64,000 nucleotides of DNA from Quercus robur (GCF_932294415.1 NC_065535.1:14341282-14405281); one strand, 5' to 3'. Shown: positions 1 to 13,100, counted from the stretch's first letter. The notes: generated by a model from the letters alone, not told the origin. Numbers and translations: made by a program.

Positions 1-50
1 CCAAACCCCATCCTAATAGAAGCTCTAGGCCAAAGGAGCAAAAGAATTAC

Positions 51-3000
51 CTTCTGTAGAGGGAATTTGAAGCACTCAGAAGATTCATTATCTTGCAAAC
101 CATCAAAAGACCTTTCAACAGTTGCGTCAGCTAAATCAGAGCATTTGATGTCCCCAGCTACTGAGTCATCAAGAGAGTCAACACTGTTTCCTGTGCCCGT
201 ATCAATCAGCAAAGTTAATTTCAGAATCCAACTTTGAGGAATAAATGTAAATAAATTTATAATAAAAAGGAACACATTTGTATGTTAATAAAAGTTTCTG
301 ATATTGTACAATTAGTCATAGTATGGAACTTAATCTGGAATATATTAGCAAGAGGATTATAGCATCTTATGGATAAAGAATATCCTAACCTTTTTTTTTT
401 TTAAGAATTAAGTAATATAATATTGATCAAAAAGACTTTATGTTCACGAAAATCCCAACCATTTTTTTACTGTTAAATAAAAAGAGAGAGGTACAGCGAG
501 AATAGTTTTCCTGGTACACAGGGAGTGGACAAAGGGAATACTAACCATAAATATATAATTCAATCAGATAGCTTCAAGTCTTCAACAACAAACACACAAT
601 GGCAAAAAAAAATAATTTTCCATAAATATTACAATAATTACAAAACAACTTGGAACTCCACTGCCCTCATATCATTTACCAGGCTTTTAGCTGTACAAGT
701 CGGGAATAAGGATAGAGATAATTGAACTCATCTGAGCAGATTGCTCTGTCCAATACTGTGTACATTTGAAATGGGATACTCAGTTCATACAACAACCGGG
801 CTTTGAATCTTTGCCCCGCAATTTCAATGTCCAGATAAGTAATAACTTATTAAGCAGACAGAAAAACAACAAAGAGCCCCTAGAATTTGCTTCTTTTAGT
901 CATTAAATGGATGCCTCTCCTACCAACAACACCGTATATGCTTTATGTAGACCTATCTCTTCAAGAAACATATTGAATTATTTGTAAGGGGATGATATCA
1001 ACCAAAATTTGTTAACTTTTTTTTTTATAATTCAATAGTTGGGGATGGGGGGATTTGAAATCTGGATGTCTCCACTAGAAACAACAATAGGTGCAGTTGA
1101 GCTATAAGGCTCTAGGCACAAAAAAATTGTAATCATTAGGCACTTGGTCCCCACCATCGCACCCTAAGGTCCAGTAACTGCAAATATCTCAATTTAAAAA
1201 GGAAATAGAAAGTGTTGTTCCTTTTGTCCAGTGAGATAGTGGGCTCAAGGTCAAGACCCAATGGGAGTGTATGTGTAATTACTAATTATCAATCCAGGAA
1301 AAAAAAAGAGGAAATAGAAAGCACAAAGCTCTCCAAATTACAGCTACACAAAATCTGTACAATCAGATAATCTCCCAAATGATAAACCTAACAATTTAAT
1401 TCTGAAAGAACTTGTATAATCATATACCTTAACAAAGCAAATTTGTCTCAATAAATTCTCTTTAGGGATAGTTAGAAACACATCATGATCTTCAAGCTTA
1501 GATCCAAATAAAATAATAACACAAATTAGGTACAGATTATGGCTTTTAAACTTGAAAGCAGAGCAACTAACACAGAATTATAAGGTTTCATTTGTCGCAT
1601 TCATAATGAAACAACAAGACTAAATGGGGTTGATAAAAATAGTCACATGCCTGTTTTTATTCTCTTGCAACCCTGTTTGCTCACTGCTACACTCTGAACC
1701 ACTTTCGAAGCTTTGTGAGAAAATGTCAAACGGATGCGGAAATTGCTTATACCTGATTTACAATCCTGTGAAACTTTTAATTTCATATAAAATAATTGGA
1801 TAAATAAAATTTCAATACATGCTTAACTCTATTCAATCATAGGAAAGTTCAGTGTAAGAAGCAAATCTATACTCACCAACAATGTTTCAAGGGGTTTTGC
1901 TAAAGAGAATTTTAAGGCATCCTTTGCAGATATACTTTGAGAAAATGGCCCTCCTTGGAACCAAGGTTCAGTCCCATACTTTCTTTTCATGTACAACCTA
2001 AAAAAATTTGGAAACTGAAATCATTGTCACCAAATCATATATAGTTATATTAATAGGTAAAAAGAAAGTTAGAAAATAAACCAAAACAGAGAATCACTAG
2101 GTGCACAAATCATAGTGATAAAATCCCCCATTAAAATCAGAATAGTTTCAAGCCTAAAGAATTTTCGAAATTTTCTGACAAGCATAATAAGCAAATAGGG
2201 CTATTTCTTTCCCTTTTCTTTCTTTTATTTTTTTTTTGGAAGAAAAATTATTAACCAAAGGCCAGGCACCCCCGACTTTTGAATTTGAACAGGAGAAGTA
2301 CCATTACTGACACAAGCTCAGAGATTCTACAACATCAGTAAGTCAACAATTCTTACCTAACTGAGTTTTCATTTTCAAGGATAATTGGAGGTACGGACAC
2401 TTCAAGAGAAAAGCTATCAATCTGATAGCCCTCTTGCTTCACCAGCTCAGAAATTGCAACAGCCATATCACTAGCACTTCCTTTTTTCACTGGAATTTCC
2501 TTGTTGTCGCAATAGATGAACTGCAAAATGCCTAAACAAAGGGCGCAGAGTACTTCCTCAAATTCTGATTCCTTAGAATTGGAACTGATGTCCTCATCAT
2601 GTCTTTGTTCTCCAATAACTGAATTCAATATTGATGGCGAGATTGCAGAAATTGAATAAATATTTCCCCGGATCCCAAATAGCCGAAGGATACATCGGGT
2701 GCATACCTACAAACAAAAAAGAAAATCATAAAAAACCAAGACTCATAATTTTTTTTTTTAAATCTATAAATAGCACATAATCTATATCTATGCAGAGCAA
2801 TTAACAAATATCTATCAATGGTAAACCTACTTTTGAATATCATAATGTGGACTTCATAAACCAAGACCTTTCTTTCAAGAATATACTAAAATCCATTCTC
2901 AATGTGAAAATCAGACACGAACACCAACAGTGACCAATTTCACATTAATTAAGTTTCTATTGAAGCAATTATTATCTAGACAAGTAACATTTATTACCGC

Positions 3001-3598
3001 GGGTTCACAATCATATATGTGAATCCCTGTAACTCACTAAATTAACCAGTTAAGGTTCAAAATACTTCATAAATACATTTTTTCTACTCTTCAAAGCAAT
3101 ACAACCAAACTTATCTAATATAGCTTCAAAGCAGGAATAACATTATAATGTGTAAATGACATGAGGCCCTGAAATACAACATGAAATGAAAAGAGAATAA
3201 TGTATCACTGTAAAAAAAAAAAAAAAAGGTAAAAAGATAGTGAGATTTGATGATAAACAACATGAAATTGAAAGAATGATGAAATTTGAAAATCAATAAG
3301 CGACATTTTCAATATTCCTTTGCCAAATTACTACACGAATTCGATATTTGGAACTACAACTAAATTTCGATAAAGTTTGTGCATAATATAGAAACCCTAG
3401 ATTAGACGAAAGAACACGAACCCCGACAGACAACAAGTCCTTCACGGCGTGAGAAGGCAATCCTTTAACGACGTCGTGTAGAGCCCCCACATCATCGTCG
3501 TCGCCGTGGCATTCCACGGCGGAGGAGATAACATGCGCCGCCTCGGAATCAAAGCTAACGTGCTCCGCTTCGGTATTGTTCGTGTTCGCGTTCGCCAT
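51..3598 (-). CDS. PUS10: tRNA pseudouridine synthase Pus10, N-terminal part (5 exons, continues off left edge)
   Basis: Pus10 makes pseudouridine in the T-arm of tRNA. Five minus-strand exons join in one frame: 3598-3422 (ATG at 3598, 59 codons), 2706-2357, 1997-1877, 1765-1651 and 190-51, giving 301 codons up to the left edge. Exon 2 begins VCTRCILRLFGI and later has LCALCLGILQF, the paired CxxC motifs of the N-terminal zinc-binding domain. Exon 3 has LYMKRKYGTEPWF and exon 4 DCKSGISNFRIRLTF, both family-typical. The catalytic pseudouridine synthase domain must lie beyond position 51. The exon 4 donor appears to be GC (CAG|GCATGT). A GT alternative 5 bases downstream would need a different exon 5 acceptor and add about 15 residues. 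An in-frame ATG further upstream (3739) would translate a poly-A tract as lysines, so 3598 was preferred. The 1.46-kb intron at 191-1650 holds no exon that fits. Confidence 0.93.
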
Positions 3599-4598
3599 TT
3601 TACAACGGCTCTCTCGGAGGGCAATGGCGGCACTGTCTCTCTCGGGGAGTTTCGACTTTTTGAGTTTTTTTTTTTTTTTTTTTAGTTCAAAGAGGAGTGA
3701 GTGAGTATAGGGAAAGTGTTGGGTATTTATATGGGACACGAGTCGCTTTTAACATTAGGTGCAAGTCATCGCCATCTTGGTCGTTGGATTCGTTTACCTT
3801 GTTCTTTACCGTTAAAACTCTCCCTCAGGCCCCCTTTTTTTTTTTTTTTTTTTTAAACATATAAAAAAATTTAAAAAAAAAATTAACCCCCCTAATATTT
3901 GGAATTTGATTTGCAGGTGGTTTTCCTTCAACCGGTTTTTCATCCACATAAGAGGTCAAGTCCAACATTTTGTTAAAGTCAGAGATTAAGTTAAGTCTCA
4001 GTCAACTCGTTAGCGTTAAGTTGTCACTTTTATTATGAGCTATAACTTTTGGTGTAGTGGGTAAATGTTTAGCGCTAACAATTGGTATTGGACTAAACTA
4101 ACATAATTTTAGATACTTTTAGTTAATTAAAGTAGTTTTTATGAACTTTTTTAACTTTCTCAAGACAAATTTTACTTCCAACCAAATATATTATGTTAAA
4201 ATGTTAATATACTTATCATAAAATGTTAATACTTGTGTTGGGCTTAGTTGCCACAAGTACAGTGTTAAGGAGGCAACATTTATAACCTCCCTCTCTCCAA
4301 AACAACCATGTCCTCTATCAAAAAAGAAATGTACCATGTCCGCATATGTTGTTTTCTCATCCATGTGCCTAGTAGTTACTTGCTTTTTTTCTTCTTTTTT
4401 TCTTTCTTATTTGAACTTTTTTTAGCATGGGACATATAGAAAATTCAGCATTTAGACTATCAACTCAAGAATTCACTTCAAACTGATTCAAAAAAATTCA
4501 CGTCGAACCTCACATCAGATTTGTGGGGGGTCAAATCGAAGTCAAGGAAGAACAATTAGAAACCGAACTGGAAGGCCGCAAAGGGACCGTCCTCGTTA
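3599..4598. other. Intergenic: PUS10 leader/promoter side and AT-rich spacer
   Basis: This covers the presumed 5' leader of PUS10 (minus strand, about 3600-3750, with a poly-T tract at 3667-3683) and the spacer to the duplicated segment. There are long T runs at about 3834-3854. No gene, tRNA or convincing promoter motif was recognised. Confidence 0.5.
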
Positions 4599-5343
4599 AT
4601 ATCCCATGACAGCGAACACAAGTCCATGTCATTGGATGCATCCAAATGCTTAAAACATGGTGAACTTTGATAGAAATCATTTTATAAATCCTATGAAAAA
4701 TCCTCATATGTACAACAATATCTGGTTCATATTGAACTATCAACTATATTTGATTTAGAAGTCATGTGAACACAATTACTCCCAGCACACTCGTATTGAA
4801 CAGGAAGAGAAAAGTTGGAGTTGAACAAACAAAGATGAACATAGTGCTTTCAATAAGAGCATTTTTTATTACGCACTGCATGCGCCACGGCAGTTAAAAT
4901 CATGTGTTCAAAACACAATTTTCAATTAAATTATGAAGTCGTGTTTTCAAGATATGATTTCACATTTTCAAAATTATAACTGAAATCATGTTTTGAACAC
5001 ATAATTTTTCAAAGCTGTGTGTATGGATGTGTGCAACAAACATTAATCTTTCAATAATGTGCTCACGTATATAGATCCGGACAACCAGTTCCCCTGGTGC
5101 TTGATTATATCATTGAATATTGAGATCTAGCAACATATTTTGGCCAATACATAATATTTTAGTGTGTATCTTTTCATACAGATTATCGAGGTTTATGATT
5201 ATACTCCAATATATCATTTAAATACGGTTTAGGATCTAAATCATAGTTGTTCAAAGTTCAATCACAGACAAAGGTCACAACCAGTTTCAAATTGAAAGCA
5301 AAAGCTAGATAATAGTTCAGTTATAGAATTAAAGGAAGTACCA
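4599..5343. repeat. Second copy of ECH2 intron 9 (partner at 10656-11208)
   Basis: The segment matches 10656-11208 in the same orientation over almost its full length. Both share ATATCCCATGACAGC at the left end and AATTAAAGGAAGTACCA at the right end, with many further stretches such as TGATTATATCATTGAATATT. Similarity stops at 5343, three bases short of where exon 9 begins in the other copy, so almost only intron sequence is duplicated. The copy is interrupted by about 245 extra bases at 4853-5097. It lies directly 3' of the F-box gene. Confidence 0.85.
4853..5097. mobile_element. MITE-like insertion inside the duplicated segment
   Basis: Copy 1 of the ECH2-intron repeat has 245 bases here where copy 2 (10922-10934) has 13. 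The insert has imperfect inverted ends (AAGAGCATTTTTTATT near 4858 against the complement of AATAATGTGCTCA near 5055). It also has an internal hairpin pairing ATGTGTTCAAAACA (about 4902) with TGTTTTGAACACAT (about 4990). No clear target duplication was found, so the superfamily is unassigned. Confidence 0.5.
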
Positions 5344-5446
5344 GTTTACTCAATGGTTGTCACCAACATAAGAACCGATTTTATATCAATTGACTTCATG
5401 AATTTAAGACATTGCCTAAGCCAAATATTAAGCAGCTTTATATCGT

Positions 5447-7057
5447 TTAGCTAAATACAATTTGACAAGATCTAGAATGCCTGGGAAACAACAATAATTC
5501 CTTGAGAACACAAAGCTTCTCCTCTGAATTTAAATTATAAGAAGAGATTTTCATTGTCTTTAAGACCTTTGCCCTTTTTAGGAAATGTTTAACAAGTTTC
5601 AGCTCATTCTTTAACCCTTCAAATCCTTCATAATGAAGAGTTGTAAGGCATGATGACAGACATTTGCGAACAACTTGTTGCAGTGGCTCCTCATACAATA
5701 TCATGTCACAAGTGAAACTCTCTCCCTTTTCACAACTAAAAAAGTTCCTTTCTTCCTAACAACAAAAGACAGTAGTTACTTGAAACAATTCAGGAATGAA
5801 AAAAATAAAAGATAAAAAAGACATTATATCATCATTTGAACTTACATACCTTTTCAACAACAAGTACTGCAAGATTAGGAGTCACTTGAAGCAAGTGCGG
5901 TAGCACATGCAACATACAAGGACCCTTAACCTTTAAGAAAGACAAATTATGAAACACAGGAGGATCAAATTCAGAAGCATTGCAGAGGAACTGCACCACA
6001 ACACAACAATCACAAGTCACAAACAACAATATTACTGCTTGTCCGAGATTGAAGCTCTCAACCATTTAATAATAAAACATGAAAAAACTTGTGCTTGTTT
6101 TACCTCAGTGGTATTTGCTGACAAATGGAGGGACTTAATGTCACAGAGTTCTCCGATGAAGTCCCATGCCCTACTTCCATAGTGTTCATAATAATCAATT
6201 TTAGTTAAATCAACATCAATATCAATGACCACTTCGACCAAGTTAGACAGATCTTCCAACAATATGCTATCCAAATGACCCCCAAAATTAAGGTACTCCA
6301 AAGCTGGGGCCTTTATTTCAAGTTTGTAAGGCAACTCATCAAATTTCATATATAAATGTAATCTTTTCAGCGTAGGCGAAATGAATTTACAATGCCAATC
6401 CGCGTACCAACAATGTACTTTAACAGACAAATCTTGTAGCACCGGACATAAAGTGGGTAGAGTAAAAAGATAGTCGCAGCTATTGAAGTTAAATTCAAGA
6501 TGCAGAATCTTCAGACTCGGGAACACAATGGATGAAGATGGAGGAGTATCATACTCAAAATTGCCACTCAATTTCAAAGCTATTAGTGTTTTACAGTTAA
6601 AGAGGCTACAGGGCAAGTAGAAAGATCGGTTAGAGTTAGGATCGATGTGAAGGTCAATATCTTCCACGCCACGAGCAATCGTAGCGCGGACCCATGTATC
6701 CATGTGTACTGGGTCATAAACTCCATGATCCCAATGGAGACGAAATTTTTGTACATGACTCGCACCGCGAAGAGCCCAGACTCTGGATACTATATGCGCA
6801 AAATTAAAATTGTACCGTTTATGACTTTGCACTTCAGCTGAGGACGACGTCGTTGTGAGTTCGTAGTAGTCGAAGTCAAGCTTTGGCACAAGAGTCCAGA
6901 GTGTCTTCCACCTGCTCGACAAAATGCTCGTGACAACAGCCTCTTTGGTTGTGAGAAACGAAAGGATACGGCAGAGGAGAGACTTCGGTAAATTACTGAT
7001 CCTGTCCGCTTCTTCTGGTTTCTGGCGTTTTGAGGTTGATTCAGCCGAGCAAACCAT
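5447..7057 (-). CDS. F-box/LRR/FBD domain protein
   Basis: Plant FBD-type F-box proteins are presumed substrate receptors of SCF ubiquitin ligases, binding SKP1 through the F-box. Three minus-strand exons join in phase 0: 7057-6104 (318 codons), 5990-5850 (47) and 5755-5447 (102 plus TAA), giving about 467 aa. The F-box is at residues about 20-60 (ADRISNLPKSLLCRILSFL, then SSRWKTLW). A leucine-rich middle follows (FNCKTLIALKLSG, FPSLKILHLEF), and the FBD domain is at the end (TTLHYEGFEGLKNELKLVKH). Splice sites are canonical: GAG|GTAAAA, GTGCAG|TTC, AAG|GTATGT, TTAG|GAA. An in-frame ATG at 7183 would add 42 residues, but 7057 better fits where the family usually starts. The substrate is unknown. 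The family expands rapidly in plants, so orthology cannot be assigned. Confidence 0.9.
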
Positions 7058-7199
7058 TCGGCCTTTGTTGAGGCAATAAGCTTTGGAAGGAGGAGTGGTG
7101 GGTTCGGACTCTATCAATTGAAACCGTCGGAAGTGGGAAAGTCTTTTTTTTTCTAAGAAACCACCGGAAGTAGGAAAGTACATTAGTTTAAACTACCTA

Positions 7200-8613
7200 G
7201 AGCATCCACAATAGCCATAGTATTACTATTTTTTTTTTTTTATGCGAATTGTATTCATTAATACTTAAAATGCATGTTGTAGCAGTGGTGCCATAACTAA
7301 AAAATAATAATTTATACTATTATTTAAGTAACTACTCTTATTTAGACTGGATTTTTTTGTCCAAAATACCCTTATTTCTTTATGTTTAAGTAGAGACATA
7401 ACTAAAGGATAATAAAGTAAAAATACATCTTTAACTCTCACTAAAATATTGCCTACAAAATAGAATTACTCTCCTACTAACCCACTTATTCAGGAACAAA
7501 TTTTATGTTTAAATTTTTCTCTTTCTTTATTTTTTTAATTGGCCGAAATATTTCTTCTTCTTTTTAAACTCACATTAAAAAGTTTTTTTTTTTTTTTAAT
7601 TTTAGAAACCCATGTTAAAAAGTTACTTTTTTTTGGTAAAATTTAATAATCTGCATCGATTATAATTTGGGATTACTACATTTTCCAATCGTAAAAAAAT
7701 CTAGAGATGCGATGAGTGTTATGTGTTTGTACCAAATATTAAATTTAATAATTGATGCAAATTATTAAATTTTACCCAAAAATTAGAAAGGCCTCTAAGT
7801 ATGCATGCTTAGAGGCTAGTATTTTATTAAACTTCTCTCTCTTCACTCATTAAAAAAATATTTTCTCTTTTCTTTCTATCTCTCTCTTCAATCCATCAAA
7901 TGGTCCAAACAAGCTCTGTGGAAAATGTGCTTCTCTCTCTTCTCTTTTCTTTCTCTCTCTTTCTCTCTCTCAACCACCTGATCTCTTCCTCTCCATCAAA
8001 CTCATACGATATCCTGGACCTTGATCACCTCAACATAGCAGATATGAGTTTGTGTTCGGGCGTACAGGTCGGGTCATCCAGCCAAATTGTGTCAGTTTCG
8101 ATGAAATCAGAGAGACCCAGAAAGTTAAAGAGTGAGAAAATGAGGTTTCTGATGAAACCCATAAGGGAAAGTGCTTGGAGAAAGAGGTTTGGGAAGAAAA
8201 CCTCGAAGCTCGCCGACCCACCCCTTCCGCCAACACCATCCTCCTCACCAAAGCCTAGCTTTGTGATTGGTGATTTTTTATTTTGTTTGTGATTGGTGAT
8301 TTTGTTTGGTCTGGGTTGAGGAAAAAGATTGGGGATTTGGGTTGGTGGTTTTTTTTTTTTTTTTCCCTACTATGGACTGTTGGTGGTGGTGGTTGTGGGT
8401 GTGGTTGTGGCTAATGGTGGAGGTGGTTGTGGTTGGTTACTGAAGTTTGATGTGGATGTTTTTATTATTATTCTAATGAGTTATTTGTATTATTTTAATC
8501 AAATAGCTAAAAATATAGATCCATTGATGTTGGGTATGACGAGATAAAATAAATAAAATGACTATTGTAGGTGCCAAATAGCTAAATTTGTAGTTCTACT
8601 GCTGTGGATGCTC
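7200..8613. mobile_element. Non-autonomous TIR DNA transposon-like element
   Basis: The ends are inverted: GAGCATCCACAATAG at 7200 and CTGCTGTGGATGCTC ending at 8613, with weaker subterminal similarity. The inside holds a CT-rich stretch (about 7850-7980) followed by GT/GGT-rich sequence (8370-8440), the same kind of interior as the element at 18317. A 130-codon open frame at 7900-8292 lies within it but has no recognisable domain. No exact target duplication was found (CTA on the left, TTA on the right), so the superfamily is open. Confidence 0.55.
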
Positions 8614-10185
8614 TTAATACATTGTCACTTAAAAAAAATACAAATAAACCTATCATCTATAGTTTAAACTTTTATTTTTTTTAAAAAAAAAAATTATAGT
8701 TTAAAGTTTAAATAAATGGCATTACTTTTTTAAATAAAGTAAAGGATACTTGTCAAAAAAATAAAAAAAGTAAACGGTAAAATAAAGAAATTTATGTATT
8801 ACTTTTAGAAATAATACTTTATTTTGGAACATTCAAAAATAGAATAGAGGGCTAACAATTTCGTTCGAAGGAAGTAGTGAATAACTCATGTAATTGAAAT
8901 AAGTGGAATTAGTCCACTTTTATGAATAGCTAATAAAACCAATAATTCTAATTATCTTAGAAAAATTATCTTATGAAACACTCTCTCACATTATGGGTAT
9001 AGTCTCACACTTGTGGACCTGTGGTTCTCATGAGATTTTTATTATTATTTTTATTGAGATACCTTCTTCATTTTCTCAACCATAATTAAGTTTTCAACAT
9101 ATAAATCTTTAGTTAGTTTAACTACTTAAGCCGGATGAAAGGAAACTTTTTGCTAGGCCCATAGCTAAAAAACATACCTTCTTACAATTAAAGGGTTCCT
9201 CTGTAAGGTTTGTCTACAAAGAGTGTGTCACAGCCTAAGATTAAGCCAAAAGGCATAGTCAATGCTCAATGGATCCCTCCCTTAATACCCATGTCAGAAT
9301 TGACTGCATACCAATTTATTTTTCAATTTTTTAAGTAATTCAAGCTATAATTTATATATTGAGAAAATATATATATATATATATATATATATACAGTGAT
9401 AAAATGAATTGATATTTCTTTAATAAACATTAAAATTTTATAAAATATTTTCTTCTTTAAGATATAGTTTGGAAACAACTTATTTGCATAGTTTTTATAA
9501 TATATATATATATATATACATATATGTAAAAATTTTGGTAATTTTTATGTTAAATGTATAACAAAAAAAAAAAAAAAAACTAAAAATTAACTTATTTTAA
9601 GCAAAAACAAAAAACCATACACAACTATCCTATATATATTACAATTCCACGAATCATTAATAAAGCATTTTTTCCCCTCTTAAGAAACATTTTGTTAGGT
9701 AGTGCCCTAAAAACATTACTTAAGCGTCGGGGTGCATTTTAAAATATTTTGTAAGAAAGTATCTTATGGTCCCTATATATTTAAGAAATTGACTTCAATT
9801 ATATTATATGTCATTAGAACAAGAAACAACAGAATTTAAAATTAAAATAATTAAAAATTTGTACCTGTTGTTTGAGTTATTATACAATATAATTGTCTTT
9901 TGCTAGACTTCTGTTTCGATCATTTCTAATACAACTAAATTTGAGTAAGAATCATATATGTCATAAACAGATCAAATATTGAGACATCTTATTGTGGCAA
10001 CTTATGAAATTAGAATTTAATATGTCACCAACATAAAAGAGAAGAAAAATTATAAGAAATGAGTGCCCCTATATCATCAAAGGTTCTCCTTGTCAATTAT
10101 TATAAAGAACAACATTGAGCTTTTAAGGCCTCCTATTTAATTCAATTGCCTCCAACAAGATATAGTTATGATGAACCTTGTTAAT
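8614..10185. other. Intergenic, AT-rich, no gene seen
   Basis: This is the spacer downstream of ECH2. It contains (AT)n microsatellites at about 9368-9393 and 9500-9518 and a poly-A tract at about 9563-9580. No open frame with a recognisable domain and no RNA gene was seen. Confidence 0.5.
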
Positions 10186-13100
10186 TCACAGTGATGAAGG
10201 CAAACGATGGACATCCACATAGCCAGATAACACTGTCTGGTTTCGTTCTTTCACCTTTGCCTGATATATAACCCTGCAGATTCCAACAAAAATCTCATTT
10301 CCCCAAGCATTTAGAAAGAACACTCATAAAACTTTGAATCGAATATGCGCTGTGGTTAACCACAAAATGAAAAGAAATATAAGAAGAAACTTCATCTAAA
10401 GAATGCCACAAAAAAGGTCTCTACCTTGAGTCATCAAGCCACATTTCAGTGATCAAAGTTTCACCCGGGTACACATGTAAAAGGAAGCGTCCTGTTATGC
10501 TTTTAATCAAGTTTGGGTCTCCTCTGCAGATACATTTAATGATTGCCCTAACTGCAAATCCAAGCGTGCACAACCCGTGCAAAATTGGCCGAGAGAATCT
10601 TTGACAATGTGTTAGAACAAAGTTAGATAAACATAAAACTTTAGGTTGCATCTGGATATCCCATGACAGCAAAATCAAGTCCAGGTCATTGAATGCATCC
10701 AAATGCTCAATATATGGTGAACCTAGATAGAAATCATTTCATAAATGATAAATCCTAAGAAAAACCCTGATATGTACAACAGAATCTGGCTCATATTGAG
10801 CAATCAATTATATTTGATTCAGAAGCTATGTGAACTCAAAATTCCTCCCATCACATTCTTATTGCACAGGAAGAGCAAAAATGTTGGGAGTTGAACAACC
10901 AAAGATGAACTAGTGCTTTCAAGAGTTGACATAATGCTTGATTATATCATTGAATATTGAGATCCAGCTACATATTTTGGCCAATAAATATGACTTGAGA
11001 TAAATTTAGTCAGTATCTTTTCATACTGATTATCTAAGTAGATGATTGTACTCCAAAATATCATCTAAATATGGTTTAGGATCTTAAATCACAGTTATTC
11101 AAAGTTCAATCACAGACAAAAGTCACAAGTTCACAACCACATCAACCAGTTTCAGATTGAAAGCAAAAGCTAGATAATAGTTCAGTTATAGAATTAAAGG
11201 AAGTACCAACCCTGCAATTTTGGCAACCATAGGATCTGAATGCAAAGGATTATAGTCACCAGATAGCCTATACAACAACGCCTGCAGAAGAACATGTCAT
11301 TAATATTTAAATATCTCTCGCTCTTTCCATGTTCCATGGTTCCAAAAATATGGATTTCCATCATCTGTTTTGTTATAGGTATGAAGTTACATAATTATAG
11401 CATATAAACTAAAACACAACAGTGGCTTAAAATAAATATAATTAGCCATTTTGTAATTTCAGTTCCAGCAACTATGAAATTAATGCTACATGCCTGAGAT
11501 GGTTGGGTAGAATCCTCAAACACTGCAAAAGGATGAGTTTTTGGAATTTTCACAGCTGAGGCCTTGTCAGTTTGATAGTTCGAGTAGGAATATGGCTGAG
11601 ATGATTTTGAAAAGCCACCAGCACCTCGCAGAAAGACAGTTGTTCTGCAAAGTGATATACCATGTCATTTACAAGGAGAGTTAATTAAATGTTTAAAAGA
11701 GTCCTTACCGGTTCATGCACAATAATTCACCAGTCTCTTTCTCATAGCTCTTTGTTTCAAACTCAATGATAGCTGCCTTTCCTGAAAACAGAATTAAACA
11801 TGAAAAAAAGCTTAGATCACTGCTTATGATACCACTGATATTGTCTTCAACAAAAATCAAGAAACCACAAAAAAAAAACCAGAGATTAAGTTTACCTATC
11901 AAAGATGTGAATTTCAAGAGAAAAATTAATCTATCAAAGAAAGATGAAGTTTTGACCCTTACTAGACTGTTTTATATTGCTCATTAACACAATGGGAGCA
12001 TTTTTTAGATAATCAACTACTTAGTTTTACAAATGACCGAGTTGTACACATATTACCTCAAGTTGGGGTTCCTTGTGTGCGCGTGTGTGTGTGTGCCACA
12101 CCAAGTTGTTAAATAGTAACGTTTCTGGTAATAATACAAACCTTTATCATGCAATCCTGCAAGACTGACCTTATTATGTATCTGCATCAACAATATAATA
12201 ACATTAAATTTAATATATTTTAAAGATAATAAGTGGCACAGAAATGACAAGAAAAAGAAACCCAAGATGATTTTATAATTTATAGCAGAGCAATTGCTTT
12301 AAAAATAAAGAAGAAGAAAAAGATTAAGAAGAGAGGCTACCAACTTAGTATGCTTATTTTTTATAAATATCAACTTAGTATGCCATGTATGCTCAATAGG
12401 AAAGAAAGGTTTGATTTCCATCAATTACTGTATTATATTATGTTGTGTACTCCTTGGGGAAAGGAAAGAGAGGTGGGAGGGAGAGACAAGACTCTAACCC
12501 TATTTAGACCAGATGTTCCAAAATGGTGGTAAGACCAACATTAAAGAAATTCTAGACTCATTCACATGAAACTGAGGACAAGGAAGCTGAAAGTATTATG
12601 CATTTGGGCAAATCATGAAGTATCATTAATAGGTTCTAGTCAGAAGTCTTACACAAGCACTTGAAGGAAATGGCCGATATAATTCTATGTATTGTTGCCC
12701 ATGCAACAGAAGACGTCGATCATATCTGGTAGAAAGAAACCAGAAATGCCCATTAGTTATCCCTGCATATGCTGAAAACACTAAAATCCATACAAGGGAG
12801 ATTACAATCCAGAAAAGCAGTATAAATTCACACCTAGAGTAAGATTTTGGAGATGGGATAGAATACTAAATCATTCAAAATAAAATTTACATATAAATAT
12901 GTAAAGAAACCCTTAGCCTTTCTCTGATCTGATTGGTACTTACTCTAACCCTGGCAAATTGAAACCATTTGGCAATGATGCAAGTGAAAATAGAGCAGCA
13001 AATGTTGGCAAGACCTATAAAAAGTATATAAATATATATATAAGAAGCATGCACAAACATAAAATTCCATTACTTAGAAACCAAATCCATTTATGATAAA

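Noticed and set aside
675-850. Minus-strand open stretch in the PUS10 intron (YLDIEIAGQRFKARLLYELS..., ending in TAA)
   Set aside because: It looks protein-like but lies inside the 191-1650 intron, has no matching exon upstream and no recognised family. A chance frame or a decayed fragment is as likely.
1427-1490. Minus-strand exon-like block (LEDHDVFLTIPKENLL) with a GTATAT donor
   Set aside because: Its phases do not fit between PUS10 exons 4 and 5, which join directly in frame. No other support was found.
7900-8292. 130-codon plus-strand open frame
   Set aside because: It lies inside a TIR element, begins in CT-rich low-complexity sequence and has no domain that I recognise.
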